Shown here piece after piece: positions 9,601 through 13,934 of a stretch of DNA of 13,934 bases. The position numbers were made by a program, and so were the translations under genes. Location: positions 1-13,934 of the forward strand of contig CAZONX010000050.1 in assembly GCA_964581295.1 (NCBI GenBank), written 5' to 3'. Each line of letters begins with the position of its first letter. The first letter of the stretch is position 1. Below the pieces are notes generated by a model that was given only the letters and a program-made list of their open reading frames with translations, was not told the origin of the DNA and did no database searches. Origin of the DNA: JAHEEL01 sp964581295 (GTDB lineage: Bacteria; Actinomycetota; Acidimicrobiia; Spongiisociales; UBA5794).

Positions 9601-10583
9601 CAGGCGTCATCGTCGAGCCGGGAACGGCCGTTGGCATCATGGCAGCCCAGTCGATCGGCGAGCCGGGCACGCAGCTGACGATGCGTACGTTCCACACCGG
9701 CGGTGTCGCCGGTGAGGACATCACGCACGGTCTGCCACGCGTGGTCGAGCTGTTCGAGGCCCGTACCCCGAAGGGGAAGGCGATCCTCGCCGACACAGGC
9801 GGTGTGATCAAGCTCGAGACCGACGAAGAGACCAACGCTCGCATCGTCGTTGTTACCAGCGGCGACGACGAGGTCCGGTATGCGCTTCCACGGCGCGCCC
9901 GACTTCGCGTTTCCGAAGGCGACATCATCGAGCCGGGATCCCAGCTCACCGAGGGTCCGCTGGACCCGAAGGAAGTTCTCGAGATCCAGGGCATTCGCGC
10001 CTGTCAGCGCTACCTCGTTGACCAGGTTCAGGAGGTCTACCGCTCACAGGGCGTCGACATCCACGACAAGCACATTGAGCTCGTCGTGCGTCAGATGCTG
10101 CGCCGGGTGCGCGTTGCCAACCCAGGTGACTCGCACTACCTGCCGAACGAGCTGGTGGATCAGAAGGAGTTCCGTCGCCTCAACCGTGAGCTCGTCGAAG
10201 ACGGCAAGGGTCCGGCCGAGGGACGTCCCGAGCTGATGGGTATCACCAAGGCCTCGCTGGCAACCGACTCGTGGCTCTCTGCGGCGTCGTTCCAGGAGAC
10301 CACCCGGGTGCTCACCGAAGCGGCGCTCCAGTCTCGCTCCGACTTCATGCGGGGCCTCAAGGAGAACGTCATCATCGGCAAACTGATCCCGTCGGGCACG
10401 GGTTCGGATTACTACCAGGGCATCGAGCCCATGTTGCCGGATGCCAGCGTCGTCACGGCGCTCGGGCTGTTTGGCGACGAGCCGGTCGAATCGGTCGACG
10501 AGGGCTTGCCTGCCGATCCGGCCGAGTGGCTTGCGTCGCTCGGTGGCACGGCGGAACTCGACGATGAGGACTCTGAGGACTAG
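6654..10583 (+). CDS. rpoC: DNA-directed RNA polymerase subunit beta', lacking the second zinc site
   Basis: This is beta' of RNA polymerase, 1309 residues and complete. Zinc site 1 is intact (C59, C61, C74, C77). An actinobacterial-type helical insertion lies at about 140-230, rich in Glu/Arg. The catalytic loop NADFDGD is at 532-538, with Mg-binding D534, D536 and D538. The trigger-loop segment LTMRTFHTGG has M1010, R1011 and H1014. The second zinc site (E. coli C814, C888, C895, C898) is absent: the last three positions are D966, S973 and S976, and the first region (883-889) reads HDEPTED. Both flanks are conserved and in frame, so this is substitution, not a frameshift. The protein ends in an acidic tail. 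The ATG at 6654 is only three bases from a weak GGGAG; the next codon, GTG 6657, is an equally good start. A hairpin terminator follows at 10609. Confidence 0.99.
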   Translation: MVTQLFDELKISLAASDQIRAWSYGEVKKPETINYRTLKPEKEGLFDERIFGPTRDWECYCGKYKRVRFRGIICERCGVEVTRAKVRRERMGHIELAAPVTHIWYFKGVPSRLGYLLDMSPKELEKVIYFAAYLITHIDEEKRHEDLADLEDAARHELELIREELAEWKEARLERLEQELNQMEEAGAKTQEVNARRREVEREIKDREERSVVEEELLQEAFDTFRTMKPKQLIESEQLWREISDRYGDYYSGGMGAENVKDLISRLDLDAEMERLKTDLDATSQQRKQRAMKRMKVVKPFSEGTNDPKSMIVEVVPVIPPDLRPMVQLDGGRFATSDLNDLYRRVINRNNRLKRLIDLGAPEIIVNNEKRMLQEAVDALFDNGRRGRAVTGPGNRPLKSLSDMLKGKQGRFRQNLLGKRVDYSGRSVIVVGPQLRLHQCGLPKIMALELFKPFVMKRLVDIGEAQNIKAAKRMVERRRNQVWNVLGDVIEEHPVLLNRAPTLHRLGIQAFEPVLVEGKAIQLHPLVCEAFNADFDGDQMAVHLPLSAEAQAEARILMLSSNNVRSPASGRPIVTPGQDMIIGVFYLSEITEDGKGAGRSFSDIDEARMAYEVGDLSLHAPIKLRVGWLAGDPELHAKLKRSLGALIAEETVDPDGLTETTLGRAILNEAFPPGFPYVNAPVLKSDVRTLIDEIIRNYDKPDVANTLDSIKTLGFTFATKAGLTIGLEDVKTPPEKAEIIASFEARAEKMEGLYQKGVITDAERHQELIEIWTEATDKVKDAMSATLMAEKFNPMDMMVRSGARGNIMQLRQIAGMRGLVANPKGDIIAQPIKSNFREGLSVLEYFISTHGARKGLADTALRTADSGYLTRRLVDVSQEIIIHDEPTEDPGIVINTRQADGTPVRHLQNHLFGRMLAEDVKEGRKVVPLPDGRRLKQGFIIDRDAVIGLEELSDVTEVRVRSPLTDESRYGISQDSYGIDLATGVIVEPGTAVGIMAAQSIGEPGTQLTMRTFHTGGVAGEDITHGLPRVVELFEARTPKGKAILADTGGVIKLETDEETNARIVVVTSGDDEVRYALPRRARLRVSEGDIIEPGSQLTEGPLDPKEVLEIQGIRACQRYLVDQVQEVYRSQGVDIHDKHIELVVRQMLRRVRVANPGDSHYLPNELVDQKEFRRLNRELVEDGKGPAEGRPELMGITKASLATDSWLSAASFQETTRVLTEAALQSRSDFMRGLKENVIIGKLIPSGTGSDYYQGIEPMLPDASVVTALGLFGDEPVESVDEGLPADPAEWLASLGGTAELDDEDSED

Positions 10584-10608
10584 TCGCCCGCTCGATAACG
10601 AACCAGGT

Positions 10609-10639
10609 AAGGAGGCGGCCCAGACGGGTCGCCTCCTTT
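10609..10639 (+). terminator. Rho-independent-type terminator after rpoC
   Basis: AAGGAGGCG (10609-10617) pairs with CGCCTCCTT (10630-10638), and GCCC/GGGT (one G-T pair) extend the stem inward to an AGAC loop. This is about 13 bp in total, followed by TTTGCGTT. It starts 25 bases after the rpoC stop and should end the rpoBC transcript. Confidence 0.85.
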
Positions 10640-10653
10640 GCGTTGGCCGGCCC

Positions 10654-10659
10654 TATCGT
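10654..10659 (+). promoter_or_regulatory. Candidate -10 box for a leaderless M50 protease transcript
   Basis: TATCGT ends six bases before the GTG at 10666, so the transcript would begin at the start codon. No Shine-Dalgarno precedes the GTG. It is identical to the -10 candidate of the lipoprotein gene. No clear -35 box is present because the rpoC terminator occupies that position. Confidence 0.4.
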
Positions 10660-10665
10660 TGATCC

Positions 10666-11379
10666 GTGATCAAGTTTCCCCTGCTCGGCGTTCCCGTCTC
10701 TGTGCATTGGTCGTTCTTGCTTGTTGCCGTGTTCGGCCTCGGCGCGTATAGCGGATGGGAGATTGCTGCCTGGACCGCCGCCGTGTTCCTTGCCGTCCTC
10801 CTGCACGAGTCGGGGCACGCGTTCACCGCACGAGCGTTCGGTGGCGTCTCGGTGTCGGTCACGCTGTTTGCCCTCGGCGGGTTCACCTCGTGGGCGACGG
10901 ACCGTGACATCGGCCCGGGCCGGCGCTTCCTGATCTCTGCGGCCGGCTCGGCGGTTGGCATCGCTGCGGGTCTCGTCGTGATCGGGCTTGGCCGTTCCGG
11001 AGCCCTGGACGGATTCGGGAACCTTGCCATCACGTTTCTCGAGAGTTTCGTGTATGCCGGGCTGGTCTGGGGCATACTCAATTGGGTCCCGATCCTGCCG
11101 CTCGACGGCGGCCACATGCTCCAGCATGCCCTCGAGATGGTCGCTCCGACGCGAGCGGCGTCGATCGCCAAGGTCGTTTCGGTCATCGCCGGTGTCGTGG
11201 CCGTCGCCGCAGCGTTTTACTACGACCAGACGTTCCTGGCGATATTCGTCGCCATGATCACCTTCATGGGTCTGCGATCCGACGCCACACCGGCAGCGAA
11301 GCCCGACGCGGCGGTGCCGGTGCCCGAACAGTCCGAGGTCTTCCAGCCCGAAGAGGAGCCTCCGACGTTCCCGATTTGA
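10666..11379 (+). CDS. Site-2 protease family (M50) intramembrane zinc metalloprotease
   Basis: This 237-residue integral membrane protein belongs to the S2P/SpoIVFB group, zinc proteases that cut substrates within or near the membrane, often releasing transcription or sigma factors. The N-terminus FPLLGVPVSVHWSFLL is typical of the group. The zinc-binding HESGH is at residues 47-51 (E48 catalytic) in a hydrophobic helix, and the third metal ligand is D147 in NWVPILPLDGGH (139-150). Further membrane helices lie at about 88-107, 115-138 and 172-203. The last 30 or so residues are a Pro/Glu-rich soluble tail. There is no PDZ domain and no C-terminal CBS pair, so it is a minimal form. The GTG start is supported by the family N-terminus but by no Shine-Dalgarno. 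It sits alone between rpoC and rpsL, and its substrate cannot be inferred from the neighbours. Confidence 0.93.
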   Translation: MIKFPLLGVPVSVHWSFLLVAVFGLGAYSGWEIAAWTAAVFLAVLLHESGHAFTARAFGGVSVSVTLFALGGFTSWATDRDIGPGRRFLISAAGSAVGIAAGLVVIGLGRSGALDGFGNLAITFLESFVYAGLVWGILNWVPILPLDGGHMLQHALEMVAPTRAASIAKVVSVIAGVVAVAAAFYYDQTFLAIFVAMITFMGLRSDATPAAKPDAAVPVPEQSEVFQPEEEPPTFPI

Positions 11380-11454
11380 GTTCCCCATCAATTCTGTGGG
11401 CTCAGGACGTCAAATAGGACGTGGCGAACCCTGGGTACGCGTGGATTTCGCGTG

Positions 11455-11484
11455 TTGCGCAGTAGAACCCGGACTCCCTATACT
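11455..11484 (+). promoter_or_regulatory. Promoter of the rpsL-rpsG-fusA operon
   Basis: TTGCGC (11455-11460) and TATACT (11479-11484) are separated by 18 bases, with the -10 close to consensus. Transcription would start near 11491 and give a leader of about 190 bases before S12. It is the best match in the 300-base gap 11380-11679. Confidence 0.7.
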
Positions 11485-11540
11485 TCCGCATCCGGTTTCC
11501 CGCCGGAGTCCGCGCTTACCCTGAGGCGTTCGCAAGAGCG

Positions 11541-11655
11541 CTGTTGTGAGCGGAGCGACTCACAGTAGGGATCGGCGACGTCACGCTGTGTGGCGGCGCC
11601 GATTTTCGTTCGTCAGAGCCCCGATTCCGAGTCCCTCGGGTTGGGGTGCGCCGAG
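11541..11655 (+). promoter_or_regulatory. Structured 5' leader of rpsL
   Basis: Several stems can form: TGTGAG 11545-11550 with CTCACA 11559-11564; ATCGGCG 11571-11577 with CGCCGAT 11597-11603, followed by TTTCGTT; and CCGAG 11627-11631 with CTCGG 11635-11639. The same CTCGG can instead pair with CCGAG 11651-11655 near the ribosome binding region, so two exclusive folds are possible. This may be a regulatory leader, but I know no named RNA family that fits and it may only be chance pairing in GC-rich DNA. Confidence 0.35.
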
Positions 11656-11679
11656 AAGAGAGAGAGACGGTACCCAAAC

Positions 11680-12051
11680 GTGCCGACCGTACAGCAGCTG
11701 GTCCGCCAGGGCCGGACGCCGAAGCCGAAGAAATCGAAGACCGTTGGTCTCGCAGGTTCGCCGCAACGCCGCGGCGTCTGCACGCGCGTCTACACGGTGA
11801 CCCCGAAGAAGCCGAACTCGGCGCTTCGCAAGGTTGCTCGTGTCCGCCTCACCTCCGGGGCGGAAATCACCGCATACATCCCCGGTGAAGGCCACAACCT
11901 CCAGGAGCACTCGATCGTGCTCGTCCGCGGTGGTCGTGTGAAAGACCTTCCGGGTGTGCGATACAAGGTCATTCGTGGAGTTCTCGATGCCGCCGCCGTC
12001 GAAGGCCGCAGGCAAGGGCGTTCCCTCTACGGCACGAAGAAGGAGTCCTAG
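11680..12051 (+). CDS. rpsL: Small-subunit ribosomal protein S12 (uS12)
   Basis: S12 lies at the decoding centre and helps control tRNA selection accuracy. The product has 123 residues from GTG 11680 and begins (V)PTVQQLVRQGR, the universal S12 N-terminus. The frame is open further upstream to an ATG-like start at 11590, but that would add 30 residues found in no S12. The conserved TPKKPNSALRK carries K43, and GGRVKDLPG carries K88 and D89. These are the unmutated residues associated with streptomycin sensitivity, D89 being the usual methylthiolated Asp. The Shine-Dalgarno is poor: only an AG-rich run (about 11656-11667) precedes the GTG. The stop is two bases before rpsG. Confidence 0.98.
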   Translation: MPTVQQLVRQGRTPKPKKSKTVGLAGSPQRRGVCTRVYTVTPKKPNSALRKVARVRLTSGAEITAYIPGEGHNLQEHSIVLVRGGRVKDLPGVRYKVIRGVLDAAAVEGRRQGRSLYGTKKES

Positions 12052-12053
12052 GC

Positions 12054-12521
12054 ATGCGTCGCGCACCAGCCGAGGTTCGCAAGCTCGAACCAGATCCGAT
12101 CTATCGATCCGTCCTCGTCACCCAGGTCATCAACAAGGTGCTCTGGCGTGGCAAGAAGGGCGCCGCCCGCCGCATCGTGTACGGCGCGTTGGACACCGTT
12201 GAACAGCGCACCGGCTCCGAGCCGCTGACCGTTCTCAAGCGGGCGATCGACAACATCCGCCCCTCCCTCGAAGTGCGTTCGCGCCGCGTCGGCGGTTCGT
12301 CGTATCAGGTCCCGGTCGAGGTCCGTCCTCGCCGCGGCCAGACCCTCGCCGTTCGTTGGCTCGTCGAGTTCGCCCGCAAGCGCAGAGAGCCCACCATGGC
12401 CGGGCGCCTCGCCGGTGAGATCCTCGACGCCTCCAACCGCACCGGATCCGCGGTCAAGCGACGTGAAGACGTCCACAAGATGGCGGAGTCGAACAAGGCG
12501 TTCGCTCACTACCGCTGGTAG
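12054..12521 (+). CDS. rpsG: Small-subunit ribosomal protein S7 (uS7)
   Basis: S7 nucleates assembly of the 30S head by binding the 3' domain of 16S rRNA and lines the E site. The 155-residue length is standard. Family features are the start RRAPAEVRKLEPDPIY, the basic KVLWRGKKGAARRIVYGAL, the beta-hairpin segment GGSSYQVPVEVRPRRG, the helix TLAVRWLVEFARKRREPTM and the end ESNKAFAHYRW. AAGGAG (12040-12045), inside the last rpsL codons, serves as ribosome binding site, so the two are probably translationally coupled. fusA begins 20 bases downstream. Nothing is unusual. Confidence 0.98.
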   Translation: MRRAPAEVRKLEPDPIYRSVLVTQVINKVLWRGKKGAARRIVYGALDTVEQRTGSEPLTVLKRAIDNIRPSLEVRSRRVGGSSYQVPVEVRPRRGQTLAVRWLVEFARKRREPTMAGRLAGEILDASNRTGSAVKRREDVHKMAESNKAFAHYRW

Positions 12522-12541
12522 TCCAGGAGCACCGATATCCC

Positions 12542-13934
12542 ATGGCACGCACCATCAGCCTCGAGAAGATCCGAAACATCGGGATCATGGCCCACATCGA
12601 CGCGGGCAAGACCACGGTGACCGAGCGGATCCTCTACTACACGGGACGCACCTACAAGCTGGGTGAGGTCCATGAAGGCGCGGCCGTCATGGACTGGATG
12701 GAGCAAGAGCAAGAGCGCGGCATCACGATCACGTCTGCCGCCACGACCTGCTCGTGGAACGGCCATGTCATCAACATCATCGACACGCCGGGACACGTCG
12801 ACTTCACCGTCGAAGTCGAGCGGTCGTTGCGCGTGCTCGACGGCGCGGTTGCCGTATTCGATGCCGTTTCGGGTGTTGAGCCCCAGTCGGAGACCGTCTG
12901 GCGCCAGGCCGACAAATACGGCGTGCCCCGGATCTGCTTCATCAACAAGATGGACCGGATCGGTTCCGACTTCTTCGCGGCGGTCGAGTCGATTGTCGAA
13001 CGCCTCGGGGGGAACCCGGTGGCATTGCAGATTCCCATGGGCGCCGAAGGCGAATTCCACGGCGTGATCGATCTCGTCGAGATGAACGCCATCGTGTGGC
13101 ACGACGAGGATGGCAAGGAGCGCGAGGTCGTCGAGATCCCGGACGTCTACCGCGAGGTCGCGGACGAGTGGCATCACAAGATGCTCGACGTCGTTGCCGC
13201 CGAAGATGAGGCGCTGCTCGAGAAGTACCTCGAAGACCACGACCTGGATCCGGAGGAGATTCGGATCGTGATCCGTCGTGGCACAGTCAACCGCGACTTC
13301 GTGCCGGTCCTTCTTGGGTCGGCGTTCAAGAACAAGGGTGTTCAGCCGTTGCTCGACGCAGTCGTGGCGTACCTTCCCTCACCGGAGGAACTGCCGCCGA
13401 CCGAGGGATTCAAACCCCGCCATGAGGACGAAGTTCTTTTCCGCAAGGCCGACGACAACGAGCCGTTCTCAGCGTTGGCCTTCAAGATCATGACCGACCC
13501 CTACGTCGGCAAGCTCACATACTTCCGGGTCTATTCGGGAACCGCCGACAAGGGCGACGCCGTCTTGAACACCACCGATGGCAAGAAGGAACGCTTTGGT
13601 CGCCTTCTTCGGATGCACGCCTCCAAGCAGGAGGACCTCAGCGAGATCCACACCGGCGACATCGTCGCCGCCGTGGGGCTCAAGCACACGAAGACCGGCG
13701 ACACGCTCGCCAGCCCGAGTGCACCGATCCAGCTCGAGACCATGACCTTTCCGGAGCCGGTCATCTCGGTGGCGATTGAACCCAAGACGAAGGCCGACCA
13801 GGACAAGCTCGGCGAGGCGCTCGCGAAACTCGCAGAAGAGGACCCGACGTTCCGGGTCAGCGGCGACGAGGAGACCGGCCAAACGATCATCGAAGGCATG
13901 GGCGAACTCCACTTGGAGATCATCGTCGATCGCC
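12542..13934 (+). CDS. fusA: Translation elongation factor G (3' end outside window)
   Basis: EF-G is the GTPase that drives translocation and, with RRF, ribosome recycling. The first 464 of about 700 residues are present and in frame to the window end. The G domain is complete: P-loop AHIDAGKTT (17-25), switch I with ERGITIT (58-64), DTPGH (81-85, with H85 the catalytic His) and NKMD (135-138). Domain II follows (about 300-405, including FSALAFKIMTDPYVGKLTYF), and domain III begins, with GMGELHLE near the edge. The ATG starts MARTISLEKIRNIGIMAHID, as expected. AGGAG (12525-12529) is 12 bases upstream, slightly far. Its place after rpsL-rpsG identifies it as the housekeeping FusA and not the FusA2/TetM-type paralogue. 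Confidence 0.98.
   Translation, partial: MARTISLEKIRNIGIMAHIDAGKTTVTERILYYTGRTYKLGEVHEGAAVMDWMEQEQERGITITSAATTCSWNGHVINIIDTPGHVDFTVEVERSLRVLDGAVAVFDAVSGVEPQSETVWRQADKYGVPRICFINKMDRIGSDFFAAVESIVERLGGNPVALQIPMGAEGEFHGVIDLVEMNAIVWHDEDGKEREVVEIPDVYREVADEWHHKMLDVVAAEDEALLEKYLEDHDLDPEEIRIVIRRGTVNRDFVPVLLGSAFKNKGVQPLLDAVVAYLPSPEELPPTEGFKPRHEDEVLFRKADDNEPFSALAFKIMTDPYVGKLTYFRVYSGTADKGDAVLNTTDGKKERFGRLLRMHASKQEDLSEIHTGDIVAAVGLKHTKTGDTLASPSAPIQLETMTFPEPVISVAIEPKTKADQDKLGEALAKLAEEDPTFRVSGDEETGQTIIEGMGELHLEIIVDR

Noticed and set aside
11590..11679. Upstream extension of rpsL to a start at 11590
   Set aside because: The 30 extra residues match nothing in S12, while GTG 11680 gives the exact family N-terminus and length.

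Overview
This looks like chromosomal DNA from a high-GC actinobacterium, carrying the core transcription and translation locus rplJ-rplL / rpoB-rpoC / rpsL-rpsG-fusA. Three things suggest this group: strong GC bias at third codon positions, GTG and TTG starts (S12 and RpoB), and an RpoC with the alpha-helical insertion after the first zinc site that is typical of actinobacterial beta'. Split rplJL, rpoBC and str clusters with extra genes between them are also known in actinobacteria such as Mycobacterium. I favour a deep actinobacterial lineage, Acidimicrobiia-like, but that is inference.

Layout, all genes on the + strand: (1) 1-618, the 3' part of a metallo-beta-lactamase-fold hydrolase. (2) 619-948, a 330-base gap with heptamer repeats in inverted arrangement, a promoter, a probable L10-binding leader RNA and an attenuator-like hairpin. 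(3) 949-2304, rplJ (with a very long, internally duplicated acidic tail) and rplL, closed by a UUCG hairpin. (4) 2392-3009, an unrecognised lipoprotein gene, probably read from a leaderless transcript. (5) 3010-3284, a hairpin, a five-unit heptamer array, two promoters and a palindrome in front of rpoB. (6) 3285-10583, rpoB and rpoC, followed by a strong hairpin terminator. (7) 10666-11379, a site-2-type (M50) membrane protease, probably also leaderless. (8) 11380-11679, a 300-base gap with a good promoter and a structured rpsL leader. (9) 11680-13934, rpsL, rpsG and the first two thirds of fusA, cut by the window end.

The genes form separately promoted transcription units for the ribosomal stalk (L10/L12), RNA polymerase (beta/beta'), and the decoding and translocation machinery (S12, S7, EF-G). 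The four predicted promoters in front of these units all have an 18-base spacer. The lipoprotein and M50 genes sit alone between units, each just downstream of a terminator-like hairpin.

I see no mobile element, CRISPR array or defence system. The most unusual points are: all four cysteines of the second zinc site of RpoC are missing; L10 carries an acidic tail of about 146 residues with no Lys or Arg, containing a 126-bp perfect tandem duplication; heptanucleotide repeats recur in the spacers, twice placed on a TAG stop codon; and a 23-bp palindrome surrounds the -35 box of the proximal rpoB promoter. None of this is a proven new system. The zinc-site loss is the best candidate for new biology.
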